A stretch of DNA of 64,000 bases, taken from the NCBI RefSeq assembly GCF_007341385.1, contig NZ_VJYD01000009.1:1-64000 (forward strand), given 5' to 3'. Numbering within the stretch: the stretch's first letter is position 1; every line of letters begins with the position of its first letter. A program made the position numbers and the translations under genes. The DNA is from Flavobacterium daemonense (lineage in GTDB: Bacteria > Bacteroidota > Bacteroidia > Flavobacteriales > Flavobacteriaceae). This document shows, piece after piece, positions 55,743 through 64,000 of this stretch. The notes beneath the pieces are model-generated. The model saw only the letters and a list, made by a program, of their open reading frames with translations. It was not told the origin of the DNA and made no database searches.

Positions 55743-56930
55743 TTACTCTACGATTTCAGTAACCTGACCAGCACCAACTGTTCTACCACCTTCACGGATA
55801 GCAAAACGTAAACCTACGTTCATAGCGATTGGGCTTAATAAAGCAACTTCAATAGTTAAGTTATCACCTGGCATTACCATCTCTACACCTGCTGGTAAAG
55901 TAATAACCCCTGTTACGTCAGTTGTACGTACGTAGAACTGTGGACGGTAGTTATTGTGGAATGGAGTGTGACGTCCACCTTCTTCTTTTTTCAAGATATA
56001 AACCTCAGCTTTGAATTTAGCGTGTGGTTTTACTGAACCTGGCTTAATAATAACCATACCTCTTTTGATATCAGCTTTATCAATACCTCTTAACAATAAA
56101 CCTACGTTATCTCCAGCTTCACCTCTGTCAAGGATTTTACGGAACATCTCAACTCCTGTAATAGTAGAAGTTAATTTTTCAGCTCCCATACCAATGATTT
56201 CAACAGGATCTCCAGTATTAGCAACTCCAGTTTCGATACGACCTGTAGCAACAGTTCCACGACCTGTAATTGTAAATACGTCCTCAACTGGCATCAAGAA
56301 TGGTTTAGCAACGTCACGTACTGGCTCTTCGATCCAGTTATCAACAGCTTCCATTAATTCAATGATTTTAGGAACCCAGTTTGGATCATTGTTTAATCCT
56401 CCTAATGCAGAACCTTGAACTACAGGACCATTATCTCCATCATATTCGTAGAAAGATAACAAATCTCTAATTTCCATTTCAACAAGCTCTAACAACTCAG
56501 CATCATCAACCATATCCACTTTGTTCATGAAAACAACGATTCTTGGAATACCAACCTGACGACCTAAAAGGATGTGCTCACGAGTTTGTGGCATTGGACC
56601 ATCTGTAGCAGCAACTACTAAGATAGCTCCGTCCATTTGAGCAGCACCAGTAACCATGTTCTTTACGTAATCCGCGTGACCTGGACAGTCAACGTGAGCG
56701 TAGTGACGGTTAGCTGTTTCATACTCTACGTGTGATGTATTAATAGTAATACCTCTTTCTTTCTCCTCTGGAGCGTTATCGATTTGATCAAACGATTTTG
56801 CTTGACAGTAACCAGCATCTGACAATACTTTTGTAATTGCAGCAGTTAATGTAGTTTTTCCGTGATCCACGTGTCCAATTGTACCTATGTTTAAGTGCGG
56901 TTTGGAACGATTAAAATTCTCCTTTGCCAT
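55743..56930 (-). CDS. tuf: Elongation factor Tu
   Basis: 395 residues. GTPase motifs GHVDHGKT (G1), the [13 protein letters not shown] switch, DCPGHADY (G3) and NKVD (G4) are complete. Delivers aminoacyl-tRNA to the ribosome. Preceded by a tRNA-Thr gene 55 bases upstream. Confidence 0.99.
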   Translation of the reverse strand: MAKENFNRSKPHLNIGTIGHVDHGKTTLTAAITKVLSDAGYCQAKSFDQIDNAPEEKERGITINTSHVEYETANRHYAHVDCPGHADYVKNMVTGAAQMDGAILVVAATDGPMPQTREHILLGRQVGIPRIVVFMNKVDMVDDAELLELVEMEIRDLLSFYEYDGDNGPVVQGSALGGLNNDPNWVPKIIELMEAVDNWIEEPVRDVAKPFLMPVEDVFTITGRGTVATGRIETGVANTGDPVEIIGMGAEKLTSTITGVEMFRKILDRGEAGDNVGLLLRGIDKADIKRGMVIIKPGSVKPHAKFKAEVYILKKEEGGRHTPFHNNYRPQFYVRTTDVTGVITLPAGVEMVMPGDNLTIEVALLSPIAMNVGLRFAIREGGRTVGAGQVTEIVE

Positions 56931-56985
56931 TTTACTTAATTTTTAATCTTAGTTATATATTAATTTTCAATTTCCTACTTACTTG

Positions 56986-57057
56986 AGCCAATGTCGGGAT
57001 TTGAACCCGAGACCTCTTCCTTACCAAGGAAGCACTCTACCCCTGAGCTACACCGGC
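56986..57057 (-). tRNA. tRNA-Thr (anticodon GGT)
   Basis: 72 bases: acceptor GCCGGTG/CATTGGC with two G-T pairs, anticodon stem CTTCC/GGAAG with loop TTGGTAA giving GGT, T arm TCGGGTTCAAATCCCGA. CCA is not encoded. Confidence 0.95.
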
Positions 57058-57123
57058 AGAGAGTTCTGATTTTAGATTTTTCTTGAATTCTGTTTTCAGA
57101 TTAAAAACCTAAACTTCTTTTTG

Positions 57124-57204
57124 TGGGGAGAGCAGGATTCGAACCTGCGAAGTTCACACAGCAGATTTACAGTCTGCCCTCGTTGGCCGCTTGAGTATCT
57201 CCCC
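57124..57204 (-). tRNA. tRNA-Tyr (anticodon GTA)
   Basis: 81 bases including a long variable arm: acceptor GGGGAGA/TCTCCCC, anticodon stem GCAGA/TCTGC with loop CTGTAAA giving GTA, T arm GCAGGTTCGAATCCTGC. CCA is not encoded. Confidence 0.96.
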
Positions 57205-57319
57205 AGATGATTTGTAATTTTGTTATTTAGATTTCTGAAAACCTTTTTTTTCAATCACAAATAATTGTTTTTCAGTATTTTACAAGAACATGTTTCAAAT
57301 CGCATTTGAAATATTTTTG

Positions 57320-57393
57320 AGCCGATAGAGGGACTCGAACCCACGACCTGCTGATTACAAATCAGCTGCTCTAGCCAGCTGAGCTACATCGGC
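57320..57393 (-). tRNA. tRNA-Thr (anticodon TGT)
   Basis: 74 bases: acceptor GCCGATG/TATCGGC, anticodon stem CTGAT/ATCAG with loop TTGTA giving TGT, T arm GTGGGTTCGAGTCCC. First gene of the Thr-Tyr-Thr-tuf unit. The E. coli cluster has a tRNA-Gly in addition; it is absent here. Confidence 0.96.
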
Positions 57394-57402
57394 GAATACA
57401 TT

Positions 57403-57459
57403 AAAAAAGTCCGCTATTTCTAACGGACTGCAAATGTAGCTATTTTATCTTTGAATCAA
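57403..57459 (-). promoter_or_regulatory. Promoter of the tRNA-tuf operon overlapping the hpf terminator
   Basis: On the minus strand TTG (57459-57457), 18 bases, TACATTTG (57438-57431): a full consensus. Immediately downstream, GTCCG (57429-57425) and CGGAC (57413-57409) followed by TTTTTT form a terminator for hpf. Transcripts starting from this promoter would begin inside the hairpin and escape it, while read-through from hpf would form it. Confidence 0.75.
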
Positions 57460-57483
57460 AACATTTTTTGAAAAAAATTTCAA

Positions 57484-57786
57484 TTATATGTGTGCTCTGA
57501 TTTTTTCTTTCCTTTTTACTAGTAAACGTTCTAATGATTCTGCCGAAAGCTCAACCGCCTCCTCAAATGTTTTGCACTGCTTTTTTACCAAAAAATCATC
57601 TCCCGGAACATTAATCTTTATCTCTACTGCTTTATTCTCCTTATCACTTGTTCTCTCCACTTTTAAAAAAACGTCTGACGACACCACTCGGTCGTAATAT
57701 TTTTCTAACTTATCCATTCTTTCCTGAATAAAATCCACCAACTTTCTGTCAACAGTAAAGTTAACTGCATGAACATCTACCTTCAT
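57484..57786 (-). CDS. hpf: Ribosome hibernation factor (HPF/RaiA, short form)
   Basis: 100 residues from the ATG at 57786 (MKVDVHAVNFTVDRKLVDFI); the frame extends 8 codons upstream without support. Matches the family from N-terminus to KNVPGDDF-like and VELSAESLERLLVKRKEK at the C-terminus. Binds the 30S subunit and keeps ribosomes inactive in stationary phase; lacks the C-terminal dimer domain of long HPF. It lies 35 bases after xerC. Confidence 0.93.
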   Translation of the reverse strand: MKVDVHAVNFTVDRKLVDFIQERMDKLEKYYDRVVSSDVFLKVERTSDKENKAVEIKINVPGDDFLVKKQCKTFEEAVELSAESLERLLVKRKEKIRAHI

Positions 57787-57821
57787 AATATTAATTTTAG
57801 GGTTAAACATTTCAGAAACTA

Positions 57822-58715
57822 TTATTTATTTCGAGGATGCGCATCATTATATGCCTTTTTAAGCTCCGCCAGACTATTATGAGTATACACTTGTGTCGAC
57901 GCCAAACTCGAATGCCCTAACAATTCCTTAACTGAATTTAAATCTGCTCCATTATTTAACAAGTGAGTTGCAAAAGTATGCCGAAGCACATGCGGACTTT
58001 TTTTCACCTTTTCAGAGACCCTACTAAAGTAAGAATTTATTAATCGATACACAAAAGATTCACTCAATTTTAATCCTTTTTTCGAAATAAAAAAATAATC
58101 CGCATCTGATATATTTTCAACAAAAGAACGCTCATTCAAATACACCCTAATCCCACCTACAACAACAGGAAGGATCGGAATAATTCTTTCCTTATTTCGC
58201 TTCCCCAAAACCTTAATAGCACCTGAAGACAAATCAACATTATAAAGCATTAAATTTATCAGCTCCGCCCTACGCATTCCTGTCGTATAAAACAAATCAA
58301 CAATCAACTTATCCCTTATCTCTTCAAAACCAACCGAAGAATCAATCTCTTGCATCAAATCACCCAATTCTTTTTCCGAAAATGGAATCTGGACATTTTT
58401 AGGCGTTTTTAAAGCTTTATGCTTCAACATAGGATTCACATCAATTTGTTTTGTTTTAAGAAGAAATTTATAAAACGCCTTTAAAGAAGACATTTTTCTA
58501 TTTACCGAAACATTCGAAATACCCTCATCAACCAAAAAAACTATCCAACTTCTTATCTGACTATAATTAACACCTTCAACCCCGTCTTGCTCAAACCGCA
58601 ACTTATTAAATTCTTCAAAAGAAAAAATATCATTCAAGTATGCAGCGACCGTATGCGACGAATATTTTTTCTCTAGTTCAAGATAATCCTGAAATGCATC
58701 TTTATTTGCTTTCAT
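57822..58715 (-). CDS. Tyrosine recombinase XerC/XerD type
   Basis: 297 residues from the ATG at 58715; an upstream extension of 30 codons is rejected. N-terminal SAM-like domain (about 1-90), then the catalytic domain with R148 (TGMRRAEL), K172, H242 and R245 (PHVLRHTFATHLL), H268 (LGHSSL) and nucleophile Y277 (TQVYTH). Resolves chromosome dimers at dif. No phage or integron context, so it is the housekeeping enzyme. Upstream of hpf on the same strand. Confidence 0.92.
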   Translation of the reverse strand: MKANKDAFQDYLELEKKYSSHTVAAYLNDIFSFEEFNKLRFEQDGVEGVNYSQIRSWIVFLVDEGISNVSVNRKMSSLKAFYKFLLKTKQIDVNPMLKHKALKTPKNVQIPFSEKELGDLMQEIDSSVGFEEIRDKLIVDLFYTTGMRRAELINLMLYNVDLSSGAIKVLGKRNKERIIPILPVVVGGIRVYLNERSFVENISDADYFFISKKGLKLSESFVYRLINSYFSRVSEKVKKSPHVLRHTFATHLLNNGADLNSVKELLGHSSLASTQVYTHNSLAELKKAYNDAHPRNK

Positions 58716-58835
58716 CAAAACCAATATTTTTCTTTTACACCATAAAAACAGAGTCATTTCAAAATTAAGCATAAAAAAACCGTTAGCAGTCAATTTCTTG
58801 ATCACTAACGGTAATTATTTTTAAAAAAGCTGATA

Positions 58836-59030
58836 TTAACTTTCTAAACTATCTCTCAAGCCTTGAATGTAAGCCGCTTTTTGAATTTGAGCTCTTTTGA
58901 TAACAGATGGCTTAATAAAAGCAGTACGTGCTCTTAATTGACGAACAGTTCCTGTTTTATCAAATTTTCTTTTATAGCGCTTTAATGCTCTATCGATATT
59001 TTCTCCGTCTTTAATTGGTATAATTAACAT
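58836..59030 (-). CDS. rpsU: Ribosomal protein S21 (bS21)
   Basis: 64 residues with the Bacteroidota form MLIIPIKDGENIDRALKRYK, then KFDKTGTVRQLRARTAFIKP. In Flavobacterium ribosomes bS21 helps hide the anti-Shine-Dalgarno end of 16S rRNA (established for F. johnsoniae). This gene has an exceptionally strong Shine-Dalgarno sequence (59046-59038) with its own consensus promoter, as expected if free ribosomes lacking bS21 translate it preferentially. Confidence 0.97.
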   Translation of the reverse strand: MLIIPIKDGENIDRALKRYKRKFDKTGTVRQLRARTAFIKPSVIKRAQIQKAAYIQGLRDSLES

Positions 59031-59037
59031 AATATAG

Positions 59038-59089
59038 ACACCTCCTCTCGTTAAGGCTGCAAATGTAAATATTAATTATGAATTATCAA
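59038..59089 (-). promoter_or_regulatory. Consensus promoter and strong Shine-Dalgarno of rpsU
   Basis: Minus strand: TTG (59089-59087), 19 bases, TACATTTG (59067-59060), then a leader of about 20 bases and AGGAGGTGT (59046-59038), 7 bases before the ATG. AGGAGGT is fully complementary to the 16S 3' end. Most genes in the window have no such site. Confidence 0.85.
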
Positions 59090-59197
59090 TTATAAATTAT
59101 GAATTATTTTTTATTGCAAAATGTTGACATGTAAAAAATGAGATGCATTTTCGTGATTTTACCCGAGACGCTTACCTTTTTAAACTTTTCGCAAAAT

Positions 59198-60340
59198 CTA
59201 TTCTTTCAATAAATTCCTTGAGATAACCAATTTTTGAATTTCGGTTGTTCCCTCTCCTATTGTACATAATTTTGAATCTCTATAGAATTTTTCTACTGGA
59301 AAATCCTTAGTATATCCATATCCGCCATGAATTTGAACTGCTTCATTTGCTATTTTCACGCAAGCCTCTGAAGCGTACATTTTTGCCATTGCCCCCAATG
59401 TTGTAACGGGTTTATGAACTTCTTTCAAATAAGCTGCTTTATGAAGAAGAAGTTCTGAAGCTTCGATTTCAGTCGCCATGTCCGCCAACTTAAACGAAAT
59501 ACCTTGAAAACTGCTGATTGGTTGACCAAATTGATATCTTTCCTTTGAATATTTCAATGCAGCCTCATATGCACCTTTTGCAATACCTAGTGATAAAGCT
59601 CCAATAGAAATTCTTCCACCATCTAAAATTTTCATTGCCTGAACAAATCCATCACCTATCTCACCTAATCTATTGGCATCTGAGACACGGCAATTATCAA
59701 AAACCAATTCGGCTGTTTCACTCGCACGCATCCCTAATTTATTTTCTTTTTTACCAGACGAAAAACCTACCATGCCTTTTTCTAAAATAAATGCTGTCAT
59801 TCCCTTAGAATCCCCTTTTTCACCAGTTCGCACAATCACGACAGCTACATCTCCTGATATAGCATGCGTAATAAAATTCTTTGCCCCATTAATAACCCAA
59901 GAATCTCCATCTCTAACTGCAGTAGTATTCATACCTCCGGCATCAGATCCTGTATTGTGTTCTGTCAAGCCCCAAGCTCCAATGTATTCGGCAGTTGCCA
60001 GTTTTGGCAGGTATTTTTTCTTTTGTTCTTCGTTTCCAAAAGTCAAAATATGATTGGTGCATAATGAATTGTGTGCCGCAACAGACAAACCTATAGAAGG
60101 ATCGACTTTTGATATTTCTTCTATAACAGTAATATATTCATGATACCCCAATCCGGAGCCTCCAAATTCTTCTGGCACTAAAACTCCCATAAAACCCATT
60201 TCGCCTAACTTTTTAAACAGCGGAACAGGAAAAATTTGAGCTTCATCCCACTCCATAATATTAGGTCTAATGTTTTTTTCTGCAAATTCTTTAATAGACT
60301 GGGCAATCATTGACTGCGTTTCGTTATAATCAAAATTCAT
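59198..60340 (-). CDS. Acyl-CoA dehydrogenase
   Basis: 380 residues, the length of the short- to medium-chain family. AWGLTEHNTGSDAGGMNTTA and the C-terminal IHGGYGYTKDFPVEKFYRD, IGEGTTEIQ motifs are present; the glutamate in GEGTTEIQ is the likely catalytic base. Oxidises acyl-CoA with FAD; chain length or branching preference cannot be told. It begins 12 bases downstream of the helix-hairpin-helix gene and is co-transcribed with it. Confidence 0.93.
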   Translation of the reverse strand: MNFDYNETQSMIAQSIKEFAEKNIRPNIMEWDEAQIFPVPLFKKLGEMGFMGVLVPEEFGGSGLGYHEYITVIEEISKVDPSIGLSVAAHNSLCTNHILTFGNEEQKKKYLPKLATAEYIGAWGLTEHNTGSDAGGMNTTAVRDGDSWVINGAKNFITHAISGDVAVVIVRTGEKGDSKGMTAFILEKGMVGFSSGKKENKLGMRASETAELVFDNCRVSDANRLGEIGDGFVQAMKILDGGRISIGALSLGIAKGAYEAALKYSKERYQFGQPISSFQGISFKLADMATEIEASELLLHKAAYLKEVHKPVTTLGAMAKMYASEACVKIANEAVQIHGGYGYTKDFPVEKFYRDSKLCTIGEGTTEIQKLVISRNLLKE

Positions 60341-60352
60341 TGTTGGCTTTTT

Positions 60353-61246
60353 TTAGAACTCCAAATATAAACTAATTATTTTTGCTTTTTCAACAGGAAA
60401 ATCTTTAATTTTTATCAAATCCTCAATATTATCGATTTTTCCATTCATACTTCTATATGTAATAATTTGCTTTGCCAATGCATATTTAAAATATGGAAAC
60501 TGCGAAAGCTCTTTTAATGACACATCATTTATTGGTATCTTTTTCAAATCTCTTGGAATGGTAATCTTAAAATGTGAATTCAATTGCGAAACAACTTCTG
60601 GCGACAATCCCCATATGTCATTCATTTGCTCCATAGAAACAAAAGCTCCCAACAGTTCTTTTTGCTTCAAAATCCGCAAAGACAAAGCATCACCGATACC
60701 ATAAATTTTTACTAGGTCTTCTTGTGAAGCCTGATTAATGTCTAATAAAGCAATTTTTCCACTTTTAAAATCAGGTTTCCGGTAGTCTTTTTTCTCATTT
60801 TTAAAATTTGAATTTGATTTATTATGAGTCCAATCAGGAAATTTAAATAACGGAGATATTTTTTCCAGCAAAGAATCCGAAACCTTAGTCACTTCTTGAA
60901 ATTCTTCAGCCGAATTCACATATTTATTTTCTTTTCGAAATGCCAGCAATCGATCGATTTCTGCAACCGACATTCCTAACTTATAACCCTTATAATCTGA
61001 AATGAAATTAGGATTAAAAGAATATTGCATTGGCTTTTTATCTTTTTGAATTTGCTTGAGAGAATCAACTTTAGATTGCAGCGAAATCCATTGTTCTTTT
61101 TCTGGAAAAAATTTCTCAGTCAAATTAAAGTCAATTGCGAAATATAGGATTTCCAAAATAATTATAATTATAAAAAGCCCGACTATTCCAGTACGCTGCT
61201 GAGATGTAAATTGAAAATACGATTTTAATGGCCAATAATTTTTCAT
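60353..61246 (-). CDS. Membrane-anchored helix-hairpin-helix (ComEA-like) protein
   Basis: 297 residues. One N-terminal membrane helix (about 19-40), then helix-hairpin-helix units: YKLGMSVAEIDRLLAFRKE (about 92-110), LLDINQASQEDLVKIYGIGDALSLRIL (about 168-194, the clearest ComEA-type unit) and IPINDVSLKELSQFPYFKYALAKQIITY (about 236-264). Such proteins bind DNA and in other bacteria help take it up. Here only the architecture supports that. Confidence 0.82.
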   Translation of the reverse strand: MKNYWPLKSYFQFTSQQRTGIVGLFIIIIILEILYFAIDFNLTEKFFPEKEQWISLQSKVDSLKQIQKDKKPMQYSFNPNFISDYKGYKLGMSVAEIDRLLAFRKENKYVNSAEEFQEVTKVSDSLLEKISPLFKFPDWTHNKSNSNFKNEKKDYRKPDFKSGKIALLDINQASQEDLVKIYGIGDALSLRILKQKELLGAFVSMEQMNDIWGLSPEVVSQLNSHFKITIPRDLKKIPINDVSLKELSQFPYFKYALAKQIITYRSMNGKIDNIEDLIKIKDFPVEKAKIISLYLEF

Positions 61247-61465
61247 TAGTATGTTTTCCTTATTTCAAAGACAGGTCAAAAGTATAAATTTAACAAGTAA
61301 ATTACTAAATAAAATTTTAAAAAGAAATTATATTTAATAAAAGTAAAACACAATTAAATTGAGGAATTCAAGGCCTCAAAGTTAGTTTCACATTACTTTT
61401 CTGAATATTTTAAACATTTTATAACTTAAAACTCGATAATTGTTTTTATTTTTTACAAAAAACAA

Positions 61466-61473
61466 TACATTTG
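61466..61473 (+). promoter_or_regulatory. Promoter -7 element for the amino acid transporter
   Basis: TACATTTG matches TAnnTTTG, 31 bases before the ATG. TTG at 61440-61442 gives a long but possible 23-base spacing. Confidence 0.5.
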
Positions 61474-61504
61474 GAGCTTAATAACAATAAACCAATATAA
61501 TTAT

Positions 61505-63010
61505 ATGTCAATTTGGAGAGTTAAACCTATATCTGCTTTTGAAGCCGATATGAAAAAAAGTGATTTAAAAAGAGTTCTTACAAGATGGGGATTGACCTCA
61601 TTAGGGATTGGAGCAATCATAGGTGGTGGAATTTTTACCTTAACCGGAATTGCCGCTCATGATTATGCCGGTCCAGCTTTGGCTCTATCGTTTGTTATTG
61701 CTGGTATAGGCTGTTTATTTGCTTCACTTTGTTATGCTGAATTTGCATCAGTATTGCCTGTTGAAGGATCAGCATATGCATATGCATACGGAACAATCGG
61801 TGAAATTTTTGCGTGGTTCATAGGATGGAATTTAATTCTGGAATACATGATGGGAGCCACAACTGTTGCCGTCGCCTGGAGCGGTTATTTTGTCAAATTA
61901 ATACATTTATTTGGCATTGAGTTTCCAATTTGGCTCTGCAACGATCTTGCAACTGCAACAGAAAAAATCATTGAACACAATAAAGCTTTTCCTAACGACT
62001 TAATCGATATTCCAACATTTGCATTCAATTTACCGGCATTTGTAATTACATGGATCGTTACAGCAATCCTTATAAAAGGTATTAAAGAAGCTGCAAGTAC
62101 AAACAATATTATTGTAATTGTTAAAATAGCTGTAGTTCTTTTTGTAATTATTTGTGGTGCGTTTTACATCAACGTAGAAAACTGGCATCCGTTTATTCCA
62201 ACAGAGGTTCCTGCATTAGACTCTCTTGGAAATGCTACAGGAAAAATGAATTTTGGATTCGGAGGTGTTTTAACTGCTGCAACAATTGTATTTTTTGCTT
62301 ACATCGGTTTTGATGCTGTTTCAACTCAAGCGGGTGAAGCAATCAATCCTAAAAAAGATGTACCTTTTGCAATTATTGCATCATTAGTAATCTGTACTAT
62401 TCTTTACATTCTTGTATCATTAGTATTAACAGGGATGGTTCATTATGATCAATTAGACAAAGCAGCTCCAGTAGCATCTGCTTTTAGTGAAAATGGATTA
62501 ACATGGGCCGTGTTTATTATCACAATTGCAGCAACAGCAGGTTTAACTTCTGTAATGCTAGTTATGATGTTAGGTCAGACTCGTATTTTCTTAGGAATGT
62601 CTAGAGATGGTTTACTTCCTCCATTCTTCAGCAAATTACATACTAATTTCAAAACTCCATATAAAAGCACTTTCTTAGTGGGAACAATTATTTCAATTGT
62701 TGCTGCACTTACTCCAATTGAAAAAGTAAGTGAAATGTGTAGTATGGGAACATTATTAGCGTTTGGAATGGTTTGCGTTGCGGTAATGATCTTGAGATAT
62801 AAAAAACCAGAATTAGAAAGACACTACAAAACACCTGCTGTATACCTAGTTGGAACTTTAGGAGTATCTTTCAATTTATTTTTAATGACACAAGTAAGAC
62901 ATGAAACTTGGATCGCATTTTTATGCTGGGGAACTTTAGGTCTTATCGTTTACTTTGCTTACAGCAAAAAAAGAGCTAAACTAAACAGTCCAGAAACGGA
63001 AAATGAATAA
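61505..63010 (+). CDS. APC-family cationic amino acid transporter
   Basis: 501 residues with about 12 membrane helices. IGAIIGGGIFTLTG is the substrate-site signature in helix 1; the N-terminal MSIWRVKP and the long loop after helix 3 fit the CAT (YfnA-like) group, which moves cationic and other amino acids. A TACATTTG -7 element (61466-61473) precedes it. Start at 61505 chosen from this N-terminus; an internal ATG at 61550 is less likely. Confidence 0.92.
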   Translation: MSIWRVKPISAFEADMKKSDLKRVLTRWGLTSLGIGAIIGGGIFTLTGIAAHDYAGPALALSFVIAGIGCLFASLCYAEFASVLPVEGSAYAYAYGTIGEIFAWFIGWNLILEYMMGATTVAVAWSGYFVKLIHLFGIEFPIWLCNDLATATEKIIEHNKAFPNDLIDIPTFAFNLPAFVITWIVTAILIKGIKEAASTNNIIVIVKIAVVLFVIICGAFYINVENWHPFIPTEVPALDSLGNATGKMNFGFGGVLTAATIVFFAYIGFDAVSTQAGEAINPKKDVPFAIIASLVICTILYILVSLVLTGMVHYDQLDKAAPVASAFSENGLTWAVFIITIAATAGLTSVMLVMMLGQTRIFLGMSRDGLLPPFFSKLHTNFKTPYKSTFLVGTIISIVAALTPIEKVSEMCSMGTLLAFGMVCVAVMILRYKKPELERHYKTPAVYLVGTLGVSFNLFLMTQVRHETWIAFLCWGTLGLIVYFAYSKKRAKLNSPETENE

Positions 63011-63032
63011 TTGATTACTTAAATCAAAATAA

Positions 63033-63068
63033 AAAAAACCTGTTCAAAATATTGAACAGGTTTTTTTT
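63033..63068. terminator. Bidirectional terminator after the transporter gene
   Basis: AACCTGTTCA, loop, TGAACAGGTT, with A run before and T run after. It can serve the PspC gene on the other strand too. Confidence 0.88.
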
Positions 63069-63094
63069 TATGCTTTTCTAAATCTTAGTTTAAA

Positions 63095-63322
63095 TTACAA
63101 ATCAAATACTGAAGTTCTTTTAGCTCTAATTAAATCCTTTAATCTTATCCAAAAGGCAAGTGTCAAATAAACTCCAAATCCTAAACCTGCGGTAACAAAG
63201 GATATATAAATAAAAAACAATCGCACACTTGTAACACGCATTCCTAATTTATCTGCAAGACGAGACGAAACATGAAATCCGTATTTTTCAAAGAAAAATT
63301 TAAGTTTTAAAATTGCCGACAT
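63095..63322 (-). CDS. PspC domain protein
   Basis: 75 residues. The PspC pattern is present: VSSRLADKLGMRVTSVRLFFIY, then a membrane helix (about 34-58) with FVTAGLGFGVYLTLAFWI. In other bacteria PspC takes part in envelope stress signalling. Single small gene between the terminator and the DUF2851 gene. Confidence 0.85.
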   Translation of the reverse strand: MSAILKLKFFFEKYGFHVSSRLADKLGMRVTSVRLFFIYISFVTAGLGFGVYLTLAFWIRLKDLIRAKRTSVFDL

Positions 63323-63414
63323 TTTTACATTTTAGATTTAAGTGTTTAGATTTCTTGAGCTTCACTCAAGATGACAAAAGTACAAATTATCTTATTATTA
63401 CATTTTCTAACTAT

Positions 63415-64000
63415 CTAATTATTTTTGAGCAGCTCCATTCCAACTGCGCATTTCAAACAAGCTTTTCGATCGCAGTATTCATTTTTGAGTTCTAATAAGG
63501 TCTGGCTTTCAAATGCATTTTTTGATTTAATTCCGAAGGAAGCAAACTTATCAATAATAGAGTTTTTCTCTGAAGAAACATCAGTCATAAAATCAATTAA
63601 ATCTTCTGCAATGGCTTCACCGAATCTATTTGAATAAGCAAATTGAAGTGGAATTATAGTGTTTATGATCAGTAAATCTAAAAAAGAATTGGAAAGTCTT
63701 TTTACTTTTTTCGGGCTTTCTTTATCAAATTGATAATGATTCTGCCAATATAAACTGGTTGAAACGGAAAGTAAATCATAAACACTTTCCGCCGAGTTTA
63801 ATTCAATAATTTTCGAAAATAAATTTTGATATTTGTGATATAAACTTGCTAATTGAGAAAGCCGTATAGTGGGAAAATTATCCGGTCTATGCTTAAAAAA
63901 CTGAACCGGATCAACATATGTTTGTTCCAAATTATATTTATGAAGCAGAAAAAAATATCTAAACTTCAAATCTTTAAAGTAAACATCTTCCTTATCTCCA
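63415..64000 (-). CDS. DUF2851 family protein, C-terminal part (cut by window edge)
   Basis: The frame is open to the right edge: the codons at 63970-63999 read GDKEDVYFKD straight into the visible protein, so the gene begins outside the window. The visible part contains VDPVQFFKHRPDNFPTIRLSQLA and ends with a two-cysteine motif (CLKCAVGMELL), matching the end of DUF2851 proteins. Function unknown. Confidence 0.88.
   Translation of the reverse strand, partial: GDKEDVYFKDLKFRYFFLLHKYNLEQTYVDPVQFFKHRPDNFPTIRLSQLASLYHKYQNLFSKIIELNSAESVYDLLSVSTSLYWQNHYQFDKESPKKVKRLSNSFLDLLIINTIIPLQFAYSNRFGEAIAEDLIDFMTDVSSEKNSIIDKFASFGIKSKNAFESQTLLELKNEYCDRKACLKCAVGMELLKNN

Noticed and set aside
57058..57319. A tRNA-Gly as in the E. 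coli thrU-tyrU-glyT-thrT-tufB cluster
   Set aside because: The spacers between the three tRNAs were read on both strands and contain no further cloverleaf.
57822..58715. Tyrosine recombinase as a sign of a mobile element
   Set aside because: Sequence and neighbours (hpf, rpsU) fit housekeeping XerC/XerD; there are no phage, integron or attachment-site features nearby.
1..64000. CRISPR arrays, insertion sequences, riboswitches and T-boxes
   Set aside because: No regularly spaced repeats, no transposase-like protein and no leader that I could match to a known riboswitch class were found.

Overview
This window is chromosomal DNA from a member of the Bacteroidota, almost certainly a Flavobacterium or a close relative. 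The supporting signs are low G+C, genes mostly without Shine-Dalgarno sequences, promoters with the Bacteroidota -7 element TAnnTTTG, and familiar flavobacterial gene groupings: rpoC with a DUF3467 gene, split kdp sensor genes, and DUF2851/PspC. No transposase, integron, prophage or CRISPR array was seen. xerC is a housekeeping recombinase.

Layout. (1) 1-640: non-coding DNA full of dispersed repeats, with a strong promoter pointing off the left edge, probably that of an rRNA operon. (2) 637-2960: a flavin monooxygenase and an exported polysaccharide-deacetylase-like protein. (3) 3128-14630: a high-affinity potassium uptake locus. It has a sigma54-type response regulator, a small unknown gene, two tiny membrane peptides (the second is KdpF), kdpA, kdpB, kdpC, an outer-membrane porin, a KdpD N-terminal module without a kinase domain, and a separate histidine kinase. 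Its spacers are packed with palindromes and inverted repeats, and two stretches of kdpB resemble one of these repeat families. (4) 14883-22745: a DNA-damage island. A LexA-like self-cleaving repressor is divergent from dinB-dnaE2, with a candidate symmetric operator between them, followed by an exonuclease/GIY-YIG fusion, an AlkB-like demethylase and a DUF1810 gene. (5) 22863-32457: accessory genes, including an amino acid permease, small unknowns, a lipoprotein, a kinase/response-regulator pair, a LysM-NlpC/P60 hydrolase and a kelch protein. (6) 32572-43988: two tandem aconitases, MoxR, a SurA-like chaperone, RF3, a Cys-motif protein and DUF3467. (7) 43999-57393: the rpoC-rpoB-rplL-rplJ-rplA-rplK-nusG-secE-tRNA-Trp-tuf-tRNA-Thr-tRNA-Tyr-tRNA-Thr block, all on the minus strand. 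(8) 57484-64000: hpf, xerC, rpsU, an acyl-CoA dehydrogenase, a helix-hairpin-helix protein, a second amino acid permease, a PspC protein and the C-terminal part of a DUF2851 protein cut by the right edge.

How the genes work together. The kdp locus is a self-contained potassium-limitation response in which the single KdpD of enterobacteria is replaced by two proteins and the usual KdpE by an NtrC-like activator. The damage island looks like a repressor-controlled translesion cassette that uses a catalytically intact DinB rather than the inactive ImuB of other bacteria. The minus-strand core block supplies translation and transcription machinery; its spacers carry hairpins that may set the ratio of ribosomal protein to RNA polymerase synthesis. 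rpsU has an unusually strong Shine-Dalgarno sequence, as expected for autoregulation by bS21 in this phylum.

The main unexplained signal is the density and variety of structured repeats in the first 20 kb, including families whose stems differ between copies by compensating changes.
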